Positions 24,708-35,900 of a DNA stretch of 55,585 nt are shown in pieces (position 1 is the first letter of the stretch; every line of letters begins with the position of its first letter). Made by a program: the position numbers and the translations under genes. The stretch is from SIG603 sp964369225 (GTDB taxonomy: Bacteria; Bacillota; Clostridia; Oscillospirales; Acutalibacteraceae), in the NCBI GenBank assembly GCA_964369225.1, contig CAYJER010000013.1, positions 1 through 55,585 on the forward strand. Reading direction: 5' to 3'. Below the pieces are notes generated by a model. The model searched no databases. It had not been told where the DNA came from and saw nothing but the letters and a program-made list of their open reading frames with translations.

Positions 24708-25883
24708 CTAAAAATAGCTTACTTTTATCTTTTTTCCAATTTTCTTAAGGCAGTCTGCAAGCTCGTCTATCAGTTGCATTTTTATATTAAAATTAATAGG
24801 TAAATCGGGGTTCTGATGAGCTGGATTAATTGCTCTTCCTACATAAAAATTAATGTCTGTAGCCTCTTCAAATAATAGCCTTGCGATAGATGAAGCGCCA
24901 TCTCTGCCAATGCTCCAATCGGAATATAGTTTGTTTTCGTCTAAATAGTCTTTTGCGTAGCATAGAACTTTGTTTATAGTTATTATACCCTCTGTGACTA
25001 GCTCGACGCCCTCAATTGTTGCAGTAGGCGGAACATCAGAGCTAAAAAAATCGAGTGATGGGATAAGTTCTTTTCCTAAAAAGTTTGCTACTATACTAGA
25101 AGTTGTTCCTCCGCATACTATGTGTTTTCCCTCTTTAGAGAAAAACAGTGACATCATTCTGTCAGCATCGTTTCTGTTAGATGGAGGGCCTATTATTAAG
25201 TTCATTGGTACTCTTTTTCTCATTTTTACGGCGCATACTGTTGTGTCGTCCCCTGGTTGTCCGCCGTAAAGTGAATAACACTCGTTTAAAAGTATAGTGT
25301 TTAGTGTTTTAGCTGTAAAACCTACATGGCAAAGCGGTTCCATATATTTGATTATGTCATCTCGCTCCCAACCAAAATTTAAGGCGCTACCTACTCCGGC
25401 GTGAATGCAGCCGTCGCTCATTAAAAAGAAAGTGTCGTTCTCGTAAAGATTTATCTTAGACATCAAAATCTTTTTGCCGTTAATTATTATTTCATTGTAA
25501 GAAAATTCATGGTTTTTTGAATCTCGAAATAAAATTACCCTTGGGTTATCATACTGAATGATTTCAGCCTCTTTATTTCCGCTTAATATTCGCAAAATTG
25601 TAAAGGTAGAATAGGCTACTCCTCTTACAGCACAGACAGGAAGTGTTTCGGCAATTGTCTCGATACAATCAGTTATGCTTAATCCTTCTGATATCATAGT
25701 AGATATGATTTTAGCCGTTAAAGTAGACAGAATATTTGCCTTTACACCGCTTCCTAGTCCGTCTGCTAAGACTATGGTTGTGGAGTCGTCTACACCATTA
25801 ATAACACAAACTTGGTCTCCACATAATTCTTCTGTGTATTTATTCAAACTATTAAAACCAATGTCAGGACACAAATTAGTCAT
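24708..25883 (-). CDS. SpoIIE/PP2C-type serine phosphatase linked to hydrogenase genes
   Basis: 391 residues. PP2C metal-site motifs: VLADGLGSGVKAN (about 38-50), FLMSDGCIHAGVGS (about 151-164) and GDDTTVCAVKMRKR (about 217-230). The C-terminal 160 residues are a separate domain without a motif I recognise (GPPSNRNDADRMMSLFFS; CGGTTSSIVANFLGKEL). No membrane segment. It overlaps the sensory hydrogenase gene by 8 bases, with AAAGGAG inside that gene, and precedes the group-B hydrogenase by 11 bases. HydDB describes phosphatase-linked sensory [FeFe] hydrogenases (group C3); this arrangement fits. No target phosphoprotein is encoded nearby. Confidence 0.87.
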   Translation of the reverse strand: MTNLCPDIGFNSLNKYTEELCGDQVCVINGVDDSTTIVLADGLGSGVKANILSTLTAKIISTMISEGLSITDCIETIAETLPVCAVRGVAYSTFTILRILSGNKEAEIIQYDNPRVILFRDSKNHEFSYNEIIINGKKILMSKINLYENDTFFLMSDGCIHAGVGSALNFGWERDDIIKYMEPLCHVGFTAKTLNTILLNECYSLYGGQPGDDTTVCAVKMRKRVPMNLIIGPPSNRNDADRMMSLFFSKEGKHIVCGGTTSSIVANFLGKELIPSLDFFSSDVPPTATIEGVELVTEGIITINKVLCYAKDYLDENKLYSDWSIGRDGASSIARLLFEEATDINFYVGRAINPAHQNPDLPINFNIKMQLIDELADCLKKIGKKIKVSYF

Positions 25884-27558
25884 CTTTAATCGACTCCTTT
25901 AGTTTTGTAAGTGCAATCTTTGTTTCGGCTGCTGTTTCACCTAATAAAGAAGCAATTTCGTGTACTACTCTCATTTGTTTTTCTATAACTTTGTCGGTAG
26001 TGTCGATAGTTTTACGGCTTATTTCTTCTTTTTTTGCTCGTTCTTCTTCTTCCTCGGTAACGTCTCTCATTATGCAAACTAGCATTTTGTATTGCTTATC
26101 AAAAATAATTGTTTGGTGAATATGTTTGTTATACTCTGCTAAGTAAACTTTTTTATCTCTTACCGAAACAGCCGAATTTCTAACTTTCATAAAATCGGTT
26201 GGATCTAAAACTCTTATAATTTGTTCGCCTAAAATATCGCCTTGAGACCTCATATTTAAAAGCTTTAAAGCAGATTTATTAACTCTTTGTACCTCTAAAT
26301 TTTCATTTAAAACGATAATTGCGTTTGGTGTATTGTTTACTATTAAGTCTGAAAAAGTTTCTGCCTTTTCGCTTAAATAAGGCAAACACATTGTAAGGTC
26401 TGCCTTGCCGTAATATACAGCCTCTGCCTTGTCTCTACAAGAGTTATAACCACAAGAGCCACAGTTAAGCTCGTCTGATTTTGTCTCTTTTCCCATTTGT
26501 TTAAGAATGTTTGTAATCTCAAAGTTTGATGGGGTTAAATTTTTTCGCTCTATTGGAGTGAAACATTTGTGTAGGTTTTCTTGTGGCAAAGGGGAGACCA
26601 CAAAATCTTTTTTACCAGCATATTTGCTAATGTTTATGTTGTCTAAAATAGAATTTTTTCGGGTTTTCTCCATGGCAGGACCACCTATACAACTTCCAGC
26701 ACAGGCAGACATCTCTATAAAACATTTCTCTAGTTTTCCCTCGTGTATTTCATCTAAAACTTTCATGCAGTTTTCAACACCATCAACTGCAAAATATGAA
26801 TACTCAGGATCTTTATTAGTTATAGTCTTAAGTATTCCGCCTGTTGTAGGGAAAAACCTTGCTAGGCTCTCGTTTGAGTTATCGTTTTGGTAAGCTTGCT
26901 CTAAGGTAATGTTTTCATCGCTTAACCACTGGGTTAATTCTTCAAAAGTCAGAGCCTCATCTACTATTCCTTTATAATAGCCAGCCTCGTCTTTTTTTGC
27001 AACGCAAGGACCAATAAAGACAACTTTTGCATCGTTATATCTTTTTTTAATGTCAATTGCATGTGCCTGCATAGGCGATACAACATCTGCAAGACATGGC
27101 AATAGGTTTTGATAATATTTTTGAATAAGCAAGTTTATAGAATGACATGAGGATGTAATAAGTATATTTTGCTTATCGTCGGTAATTTTTTTCTCGTAGG
27201 CATTCTTAACGATTGTAGCGCCTATTGCAGTTTCTTCAACGTGATGAAAACCTAGCTGTTTAAGCGCTTTTTTCATGTTTTTAATTCCAATTCCGTCATA
27301 GTTAGCTATAAAAGCCGGAGCTAGTGAAGCTATTACAGGGACACCGGAATAAATATGAACCTTTGTAGATTCGACACTGCTATCTATCTCTTTTGCGTTT
27401 TGAGGACAATTGACAAAACATTGACCGCATAAAATACATTCATTGCCTACAATGTTTGCTTGTCCACCTGAAAATCGTATAGATTTAACAGGGCAACAAC
27501 GTATACATTTATAACAGTTTTTGCAATTCGACTTTTTTAGTTTTAAATATTCAGCCAT
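25876..27558 (-). CDS. Sensory-type [FeFe] hydrogenase with PAS domain (group-C-like)
   Basis: 560 residues in this order: two [4Fe-4S] motifs (CKNCYKCIRCCP, 12-23; CILCGQCFVNCP, 41-52), an H-cluster domain with P1 ITSSCHSI (134-141), P2 IGPCVAKKDEA (182-192) and P3 EMSACAGSCIGG (282-293), a further Fe-S domain (CGSCGYNSCRDKA with Cys391), a PAS domain (about 403-515) and a C-terminal coiled coil. The Cys that relays protons in catalytic enzymes (CpI Cys299) is Ser here and both conserved H-cluster Met residues are replaced (Gly, Ser), as expected for a slow sensor rather than a bulk catalyst. The protein probably senses H2 or redox state and signals to the adjacent phosphatase. Cytoplasmic. 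Confidence 0.9.
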   Translation of the reverse strand: MAEYLKLKKSNCKNCYKCIRCCPVKSIRFSGGQANIVGNECILCGQCFVNCPQNAKEIDSSVESTKVHIYSGVPVIASLAPAFIANYDGIGIKNMKKALKQLGFHHVEETAIGATIVKNAYEKKITDDKQNILITSSCHSINLLIQKYYQNLLPCLADVVSPMQAHAIDIKKRYNDAKVVFIGPCVAKKDEAGYYKGIVDEALTFEELTQWLSDENITLEQAYQNDNSNESLARFFPTTGGILKTITNKDPEYSYFAVDGVENCMKVLDEIHEGKLEKCFIEMSACAGSCIGGPAMEKTRKNSILDNINISKYAGKKDFVVSPLPQENLHKCFTPIERKNLTPSNFEITNILKQMGKETKSDELNCGSCGYNSCRDKAEAVYYGKADLTMCLPYLSEKAETFSDLIVNNTPNAIIVLNENLEVQRVNKSALKLLNMRSQGDILGEQIIRVLDPTDFMKVRNSAVSVRDKKVYLAEYNKHIHQTIIFDKQYKMLVCIMRDVTEEEEERAKKEEISRKTIDTTDKVIEKQMRVVHEIASLLGETAAETKIALTKLKESIKDD

Positions 27559-27579
27559 ATTAATTCTTCTTCCTACTAA

Positions 27580-27819
27580 TTATAGTTTTTGTTTTATCTC
27601 TTTTTCAAAGAAAATATCAGCGGATTCAGGTTTAACAGAATGAATTTTATCGTCTACTGATACGCATACACCTTCCTGACATTTAGACATGCAAAATGCA
27701 CCCGATAACTCGGTTTTATTTTGCAAATTGTTTGTCTTTATCAATTCTTGAATTTTTTCTACTACTTGTTTTGAGCCTTTTAAGTGGCAAGAACTCCCGA
27801 TACATACTTTAATTTTCAT
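27580..27819 (-). CDS. NuoE-like [2Fe-2S] thioredoxin-fold protein
   Basis: 79 residues; cluster ligands Cys6, Cys11, Cys43 and Cys47 (CIGSSC, then FCMSKC) match the C-x4-C...C-x3-C pattern of NuoE/HydA-associated [2Fe-2S] ferredoxins. It is the first gene of the hydrogenase operon, 21 bases before the sensory hydrogenase, and probably carries electrons to or from it. AAAAGGAG precedes ATG; the promoter with a Rex-type operator is directly upstream. Confidence 0.9.
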   Translation of the reverse strand: MKIKVCIGSSCHLKGSKQVVEKIQELIKTNNLQNKTELSGAFCMSKCQEGVCVSVDDKIHSVKPESADIFFEKEIKQKL

Positions 27820-27841
27820 TTTAATTCTCCTTTTTTGAGTA

Positions 27842-27877
27842 TGTTAATATTTTAACACACTTTTTACTTGATGTAAA
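27842..27877 (-). promoter_or_regulatory. Hydrogenase operon promoter with Rex-type operator
   Basis: Minus strand TTTACA (27872-27877), 17-base spacer, TAAAAT (27849-27854). A perfect inverted repeat TGTTAA-TATT-TTAACA (27842-27857) covers the -10 box and equals the core of the published Rex consensus (TTGTTAA-N4-TTAACAA). Rex is an NADH-sensing repressor of fermentation genes in Firmicutes. The rex gene is not in this window. Confidence 0.82.
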
Positions 27878-28182
27878 GACATAGGGTTTGATTATTATTT
27901 ACCAATTTATATTTTGTGAATATATGATAATATATTTTATTATGTGTATCTAATTTTGTGTTATTATTAATAGAACTTGATAAGGGGTACATTTAATTCT
28001 GGTGTTCGGTCCTATCAAAAAGCATTAGCTAAGCAAACAAAAGCATAATGCATACAAGGTGTTTAGTTGAAATGTGAAATGCATTCTGAGTAAAATTGTA
28101 GCTTTTAAGTAAAATAGCTTTAAAATATACTCAATTATAACAAAATATATCAGAATTGATGTAATTTATTTGTTGTTATCAA
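27878..28182. other. Gene-free stretch between hydrogenase operon and BspA-like gene
   Basis: Very AT-rich, no ORF with a ribosome site found. It contains an interrupted stem TTGATAAGG (27977-27985) with CCTATCAA (28011-28018) and a pair of AATGCAT/ATGCATT sites around 28050-28090. Neither matches a riboswitch I recognise. Confidence 0.5.
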
Positions 28183-28211
28183 TTGTAATAATATTACAGA
28201 TATGTTATAAT
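28183..28211 (+). promoter_or_regulatory. Promoter of the surface-protein operon
   Basis: TTGTAA (28183-28188), 17-base spacer, TATAAT (28206-28211), 30 bases before the BspA-like gene with AAGGAGAT as Shine-Dalgarno. Confidence 0.72.
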
Positions 28212-28240
28212 TATAAAAAAATTTATTAAGGAGATCAACT

Positions 28241-29848
28241 ATGAAGAAAATGAGGGTAATGACGGTAATGTTATTAGTAGTTATGCTTTTTGTATCTACA
28301 ATTGCATCTGTAGTAAGTGCCAATTCACCTAGTAGTTTTACAGCTGAAATTATGAGTAGTTCAGGTAAAATTGATTGTGAATTTTTAGTGTTGGCAGATG
28401 GAACTGTACAGCTAGGGCTAGGAACTGAAAGAGCAATTGATAAAAATGTAGCAGGCGAAATAACAATACCAAAAAGTGTTGAAAATGCGGGGCAAAGCTA
28501 CGATATTAGTGCTATAGCGGGGTCTGCGTTTTCCGAGTGTGGAAATATCACAGGTGTAGTCTTTGCTGAAGACAGCATGGTAGAGACTATAGGAGTTGGT
28601 GCGTTCTATGGAAACACATCACTAAAATCTACTGGACTTGCTAGTAATGACAGTGTTATTACTATTGGTAGTTCAGCGTATGCGGGTTGTACTTCGCTTG
28701 AGACAACAGGGCTTGAAAACAATAGTACAGTAGAGACTGTGGGAGATTCAGCCTTTAGTTTTTGTACAAGTCTTACACAAACTGGTTTAGAGTTTGCTAA
28801 TTCAGCAGTTGAGTATGTTGGCGATTATGCTTTCTCAAGAACTGCAATAAGCGACACAGGTTTAGGGACTAATAAGTCAGTTGAGAGTATTGGAGACTAT
28901 TCATTTGAGTATTGTTCAAATCTTGTTACAACAGGGCTTAAGACAAACCAAAGTGTAACTGATATAGGTGCGTATGCCTTTTGGTACAACACTAAATTAA
29001 AAGAGACTGGTCTTAGTGCTGAATCTAAGGTTACAACAATTGGAACTGGTGCATTTTATGGAAACACAGGAATAGAGAAATATGTAGAGTTACCATCTGG
29101 TTTAACTTCTGACATTTATTATGAGAGTGTAGAAGCTAATGCAAGTTATTACGATGTTTTCGGAGAGAGTTCAGTAATTGGTGTTTTATTTACTAACCCT
29201 AATAAAACCCCAGAGACTATAGGAACTCAAACAAATACATATAGAGCCAGCCAAACTACATTTACAAGAGCCATAGCTTTTTATGGTGCAGAACTAGAGC
29301 ATATGCTTTTAGGGTCTGATACTTATATTAGATTATATAAACTTTCTACTGTTGATGCAGTTGCAACAAATATAAATAGTACAATTGCTAGAGACAGTGT
29401 AGACACTTTCCGTTCTTACATGTTTATGGAAGGTGAAATGGCAGATGTGAAACCTGTTAATAAGGCGGATTATGAATTTGAGTCTTGGACAGGAACTGAT
29501 ATCCAAATTGCTAGCCCTACAAACTCAAATATAAGAGTTACTATGCCAGCGAACGATGCTAGCATAAAAGCAAATTTAATTTATGTAGAACCAACTTCTT
29601 CTCAAGAGGAGTCAAGCGAGCCTGAAAGCTCAAGTGAGCCAGAGAGTTCAAGTGAGCCAGAAAGTTCAAACGAAACAGAAAGTTCAAACGAGCCAGAAAG
29701 TTCAGTAGCTACTGAATCTTCAAAAGAAGAAACTGATCTTGACACAGGCGACTCTAATGTTATTACAATTATAATTATTTCTGTACTTAGTTTATCACTT
29801 ATAGCAGTAGTAGTTATTGTTTTAACAAAAAAGTTAAAAAATAGATAA
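28241..29848 (+). CDS. BspA-like leucine-rich-repeat surface protein
   Basis: 535 residues. Signal peptide (about 1-28); a short N-terminal strand region; about seven LRR_5-type repeats (about 88-285) with the pattern IGxxAFxxxTSLxxTGL, including a TGL ending peculiar to this protein; a beta-rich region (about 290-455) with WTGT; a Ser/Glu/Pro linker of repeated SSEPES units (about 457-495); then a membrane segment and KKLKNR tail. The DTGDS before the membrane segment resembles a degenerate sorting signal but lacks LPxTG, so it may simply stay membrane-anchored. Such proteins often bind host or matrix ligands. First gene of an operon with the leader ORF and giant protein. Confidence 0.87.
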   Translation: MKKMRVMTVMLLVVMLFVSTIASVVSANSPSSFTAEIMSSSGKIDCEFLVLADGTVQLGLGTERAIDKNVAGEITIPKSVENAGQSYDISAIAGSAFSECGNITGVVFAEDSMVETIGVGAFYGNTSLKSTGLASNDSVITIGSSAYAGCTSLETTGLENNSTVETVGDSAFSFCTSLTQTGLEFANSAVEYVGDYAFSRTAISDTGLGTNKSVESIGDYSFEYCSNLVTTGLKTNQSVTDIGAYAFWYNTKLKETGLSAESKVTTIGTGAFYGNTGIEKYVELPSGLTSDIYYESVEANASYYDVFGESSVIGVLFTNPNKTPETIGTQTNTYRASQTTFTRAIAFYGAELEHMLLGSDTYIRLYKLSTVDAVATNINSTIARDSVDTFRSYMFMEGEMADVKPVNKADYEFESWTGTDIQIASPTNSNIRVTMPANDASIKANLIYVEPTSSQEESSEPESSSEPESSSEPESSNETESSNEPESSVATESSKEETDLDTGDSNVITIIIISVLSLSLIAVVVIVLTKKLKNR

Positions 29849-29868
29849 GAGTGAGGAAGGTAACTAGA

Positions 29869-29961
29869 ATGAAATTTAAACGAGAAAGGAAAGTCACGGG
29901 GAACAAACCCGAAATTTTTATCGTATTTTTTGCGGCAAAAATGACATGGTCATTAATATGA
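29869..29961 (+). CDS. 30-codon leader peptide overlapping the giant surface-protein gene
   Basis: A small ORF (start MKFKRERKVTGNKPEIFIVF) with a strong ribosome site, GAGGAAGG (29853-29860), 8 bases before its ATG. Its stop TGA overlaps ATG 29958 of the next gene as ATGA, a classic translational-coupling junction, while the large gene lacks a Shine-Dalgarno of its own. The peptide is basic at the N-terminus and hydrophobic at the end. It begins 20 bases after the BspA-like gene. No homologue is recognised; it may serve only to bring ribosomes to the next gene. Confidence 0.6.
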   Translation: MKFKRERKVTGNKPEIFIVFFAAKMTWSLI

Positions 29962-32900
29962 TACTGAAAAGACTTACAAGTACTATTCTATCACTAGCAT
30001 TGTTTGCTACTAGCATGACTGCTATGCCAACTCTTACATATGCTAACACACAGATAGAAATAGAAGAAGATAAGCCAGCCATAATAAAGGATTTAACTGC
30101 CCAGGAGCAAGAAGAAGCAGTAGGTTTTTTGATTACTTTTAAAGATGGCGAAAGAATTATGGGTACGTCGAGTACTTCTAATGGAAGCCCTGTAACTTCA
30201 GTTCCAAACACAAGCAAGCCTAATGAGTTGTTTAGTGGTTGGTACATGGATGAAAATTTTACTGAAAAATTCTATGCAGAAGACATTGTTACTTCAAATT
30301 TGACAGTGTACGCAAAATATGTTCCAATGGAGGCAGAAGTAGAAGAACAAACAGATTTTAGTTTTTCTATGACAGATGTAGCAGAGAACTTTACATTTAA
30401 AGTTAAGAAGTTAAGCACAGCTACTCTTTCTCCAAGTGAAGCAATAATTATCACTGATATTGATAATGGTGGTGGTATGGGCTTAAGCTTTAGTCAAGTT
30501 GGAGAAGTTATTACAGTTTCAGGAGTAGACGCTTATAGAAATGGTGGAGACTATCAAATCAATTTAGGCGAAGGTTATATATTTGTTTCTGCAAATGGTG
30601 AAGAACACCCTGAGACTACCACAAGAATGAATTTCTCTATTGCTGTAGAAGAGCAAAATAACTTTATGTTCGGTAGAAGAGTTGTAGAGCTTATAAGAAG
30701 TGATGTTTCAGCATTTACTTTAAATGGTTCTGCTTTATCATTCGATAATTATGACACAGCCGGAGTTGTGCTTGATGCTAACGGTCAACCTGTTATGGAG
30801 AGCGAAACAGAAGTAGGTACAATTACTCTTTCATCAAACAATGACGAAGTAGAGGTTGGCTCTTTATTGGCAGTTAGTCACTCACAATCTACAATTGCAA
30901 ACGACCCAACTGCTAAATATTCATATTTTAAGATAACAAAATATGATCCTGCTACTAGAATAGCAGAGTGGAAAACATTAGATGCAGAAGATATACAAGA
31001 TGTATTTTTTGTTCCACAAGTGGTTACAGTTTCGCTAAACCCAGATAATGCTTTGTTAAATGCGAAACCACAAACTACTTCAAGCCTGATAATAGATCTA
31101 ACTTCTAACAGTGGTTATGTTATAGATGAAATATCAAGACAAAACTACAAACTAGATGACATAGACGAGATTTATGTAAACGATATCCTTATGCTATACA
31201 CAGGCATACTTGATGAAGATTATGTAAGTGATAGTCTAAGAGTTGCAAGCACAGTGTATGCAAGAATTACAAAGGTAACTCCTGTAGCTGGCGATACAGG
31301 CAAAGTCGAGATTGAATATTTAGTTTACGAAAAAGATGAACTAGATGATTACTATGACTCTTACGGTGAAGATGAAGTAGACTCTAGCGAAATTTTAGAC
31401 AGTATCGATAAAGACGCTGTAGTTAAAGCGATAGAGGATGATATAAGAGACAGTGAACTAATGCCTATATTTGAGGAACAAGCTATGCTAACAGGTTTAG
31501 CTATTCCAGAGGTTCAAGCAGAATTAGGCATTACAGATGCTGATTTATTTGATGCAGATGGAAAACCGCTTACATCTACTCAAGTATTATCAAATTCAAG
31601 AAGTAGCATGACAAAATTCGGTATATCAGACATTGACTTTGAAGTTGATATTATGAATACCAACGAAGTTCCTACAAGCCCTGTAAAGAATGGTACTAGA
31701 ATTACTGTAGATTTTTATGCTAATATAAGCATAAGCCCTGACAACTCATTACCAGAGGGATCTACAGGACTTAAAAACAGTGCAGTGTTCCGTATTGAAG
31801 TCACAATGCAAATAATTCAAGACATTAAAGTTGATTTTGATGCGTCGATAGATTATGATTGGGGAGTTTTCTTCTTTGACGAGCTAAATGTTATAGGAGA
31901 ATTTGAGCTACAAAACTTTACTTCAATTAACTTTTCAGTTCATATGAGAAGTTTCAAAGGTGGTTCAGGTCTGACTTCTGCTTTGATGGCTGTTGTGACA
32001 GACAAAGCAACCGAACAACTAGATTTAGCAACTGAAAGCTATAGACAAATGCAACAAGAGGGGTTAAGTCCTACAGAATATGCAGAGCTTGAAAAAGCTG
32101 GTGAACAGCATTTAGAGAATGCAAAAGAAGCTTTACTTAGTGATGATCCAGACTTTGATGAGAATTTTATTTCAACTTTAGAGTCTATGTCATTAGCAGA
32201 GTTTGGTGAGTTAGACTATAACGAAACTGTAGTTGTTGACACATTAGAAGAAATCGTAAACAATGGTGATAAGCCTTATACTCAAGTGTTAATGGATGAT
32301 TTAATGGAGCAATATAGTGACATTATTCAATCAGAAACAAGATGGGCAGAGCTTTTCAGACAAGAATTATTTGCACTAAATTTCTTCTTCTATGGTATTT
32401 CTTTTGAGCTTACATTTACTTTTATAGTTACTACAAAAATAAATATAGCACTAGGTTTTTCATATGACTATCAAGTAGGAAAGAAATTCATTTATGTATG
32501 GGATGTACTAGATGGCGAGACTTATTCAAATGAGATAGACCTTCTTGACGAAAAACACGCATTTGAGTTTTATGTAATGGGAACCATTGGCTTAAGAGTT
32601 GGTATAGAGATAGCCGGTATGGTAGGCTTGCTTAGTGCTGACTTGGCTGCTGTAGGAATATACGCAGAAGTTGGTGCATACATAGAACTTTGGGGTTATT
32701 ATATTTATACATATTATGAAGAGCGTGAGGCGAATACACAAATTGTGACATCTGAATCGCAATCTGTAGGCGCTATGTATATGGAACTTGGAATTTATTT
32801 TGACCTAGGATTTAGGGCGAATCTTCTAAAAGACACTATAAGATACGACAAAGTTCTATACGAAGAGACATGGCCACTGCTTACAGTCGGTGATCAAAAA

Positions 32901-35900
32901 GAAATATTCGGCTTTGAATATTATCCTGATGCAGAAAGACAATTAAACTTAATTGATAATTCAGCTCATGATGACGAAATTCTTTGGGATATGGAAGATA
33001 TATTCTATACAATGAAATCGATTGACCTAGTTACAGGTGAAATTGAGAGCACAAAATACAGCGGTAAAAACTTTACAGTTGAATTCTCTAATAGATATTT
33101 CTCTATAGACGATGATAATGAAGTGGTTTCTGTTGATCCTCTTGATAATGTTAGATACCTAGAGACAGACATGACTATTACATGGGTAAAATCTCAACAG
33201 GCTTTAACAAATCAAGAATTATCAATTACTGTTCCAGTTGTATGGAACAATCTAACAGAGCAAGAATATAGCGAACCATTAACTGTTAATGTATTAATTG
33301 ATGATGGATACGAGCAAAAAGTTGTATACAGTGATTTAGTATTTGCTTCAGAAGAATTTTCACTACCTTCATATGAAGTTATCCTTTTCTTAAGCAGATA
33401 TCATATATATGATATCAACATAGCGAATTTAGGCATTATAAATGCTAAATATCAGTCAGCACCGGGTTACAGAATAGGTAATGAAAACGTTGAAAGTTTG
33501 ACTGCTTTAATCGATACAAATTACATATTTGAATTAGAACCACGTGAATATGAGATAGATGTTCAAACTATTTCAGGAACACAAACATTTAATGCTTTAT
33601 ATGGCGATGTAGTAGACTTTAACGGTGCTTTTATGGGTACTGGTGAAAATGGACCTGATACTTACTCAAGCTATGCAAGAGTAGTAGCAAAAGATTTAAG
33701 CGGTAATGTTTTAAGCAGAGATTTATCTTTACCGATTGATAAGTATTTTGCTGAATCAATTTTAAGTGGTTCAGAAGTATACGAGGCTATCTATAATGAT
33801 GAAACTTCTCAAATTGTAATAAATTATGAAGGTTTAGGACAAGAATTAACAAGAGAATTTACAGCTCGTTATGGATATGTTCCAGACATGGACGACATAA
33901 TGACAGACGAAATTCAAAAACTTGTTGATGATGGCGAGTTTAAGCTAGTGTCAATTACTCCTGATTTAGCTTCAAGAAACTCACCGATTATATCATACAC
34001 AATAACTTTTGAAAAAGAGATACCTACAAGAGAGTTAGAATTTGTTGCAACAGATATTTACAATGCAACAACTAATTCAAGAGAAGACATAGATTTAGGT
34101 TCAGGCGTTTATACAAAGGGTACAATTGTTTATCCTAACGTTTCAATTCCTGGATATGTGCCAAAAGATGGAAGTCTAGTTTGGTACACAGACGAAGAAC
34201 TAACAACTGCATTCGACCCTGAAACTATGATGGATGGCGAAACAGCTCTTATGCTTTATGCAGGTGTAGAGCCATTTAGTGTAAAACTTGACATTGACGG
34301 ACTTGTAGACACTACAGACGGACTATTAGTGTTCGGTGAGCAAATGGGTAAATATGACGGAGATGGAAATATACGTGACACTGTTTCATTCCCTAAAGCT
34401 CCAGATACTACAGGCTACTATCAAACAGGTGAGTGGTATTATGAAGATTCATTCGGAACAAAAATATTTGTTGACCCAACAGATGTTTTTGAGCTAACAA
34501 GTTACCCATCGGCTACAATGATTGTAAAACCTGAACTAGAAGCGCTTAAAACTTATAGTGTTGAAAGAATAGATTCTGATGTGGTACAGTCAGTGTTCTT
34601 TGATGAAATAACTGGTGTTTTAGATAAAACTTACACTGTTTCAACGGGTGAAACAAGTGAGGTAATAGGTGGAACAAGTGAGATAATAGGTGATACAGGT
34701 CATCTTAAAGGAACACTTTCAAACGGAGATGCTTATGAGATATTCTTTAAGGCAGATAACACAGTTCACACAGGCGTGACAGACTGGATTAACAGTGTAT
34801 TGCCATCTCAAGTAGGTACTTATGATTCAAAAATTGTAATCACTCCAAAAGAGGGTTCACAATATGAAGAATTTGCGCAAACATGGAATGATGTAATATG
34901 GATAGCTCCGCAACCTGTGTTTTATTTAAATGGACTAGAGGCTGAAATTATTTCTAGTGGACCTAACCTCTTTACTAAGATTACAAGAGATGCAAACAAA
35001 GGAATAGACCAATCTAATACTGACGTGCCTTTAGAACCAAACGATGAATTAATCTATGAATATCGATATTTTGTTGATTTTAATGGTGTATTTAAAACTT
35101 ATATTGGAGATTGGCAAGATTCACCTGTATTAGAACTAGGTTATGGGAATTCTGATAGTATAGGTGTTGAAATTAGAATTGACAATGATAGAACAAGAAA
35201 CTATTATGGTAGAGATACAGCTGTAAAAGTTATTAATGACTTAGCTGGAACTGATTCTCTAAATAGTCAAAATAATGGCGAACTTAATCTAAAACCATGG
35301 ATAGTGTTTGACGTAACAGAAGGTTCAGACGACAACTTTGGTGCAAAATTAGGTTATGGTGATGATGATGTCTTACCTGATCCAGGTGTTTTTGATGAAT
35401 GGAAAGAAACTGGTGGTTCACAGCTTAACTATAACTGGGTTACTAATGATTGGTTCAAGATGGAGCCAGGCAATTATAATCCGTATGACTTAGTGCTTAA
35501 AGAATATGTAAGTGGCGACTCTGGTGCTCTTCAAGATGTTCTATTAGAGCCTTGGATGTTATCTTCAGTTGACATATGGCAAAAACGAGACGGTAGTTCA
35601 GGTAATAACATTATGTATGATGAAATAGAGATAGCGTTTTCTGACCAATATGACGCAAAAGTAGTTGACCCAGACGATGCTTATAATAATTATATTAAGT
35701 ATGAGGACGATGTTGTTGCATTTAACCTTCAAGGAGAAGGCGAGATGAATTCTATAGACCATGCGAATGAAAATCCACAAATTCAAATAGATATTTGGGG
35801 TACTTCTTTACAAGATCAATTTATGAGAGACGTTACTTTTGATCAGGACGACACAAGTCACTTAATAGAATCTTATAGTGATGGAGTATACACCTATGAC

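Noticed and set aside
27977..28018. Riboswitch in front of the BspA-like gene
   Set aside because: Only one interrupted stem is seen, no known aptamer core, and the best promoter lies downstream of it.
29735..29755. LPxTG sorting signal in the BspA-like protein
   Set aside because: The site reads DLDTGDS; Leu-Pro is missing, so a sortase substrate cannot be claimed.
29918..30247. Minus-strand gene of 109 codons
   Set aside because: It lies opposite the signal peptide and first repeat of the giant surface protein, has no ribosome site and an improbable composition.
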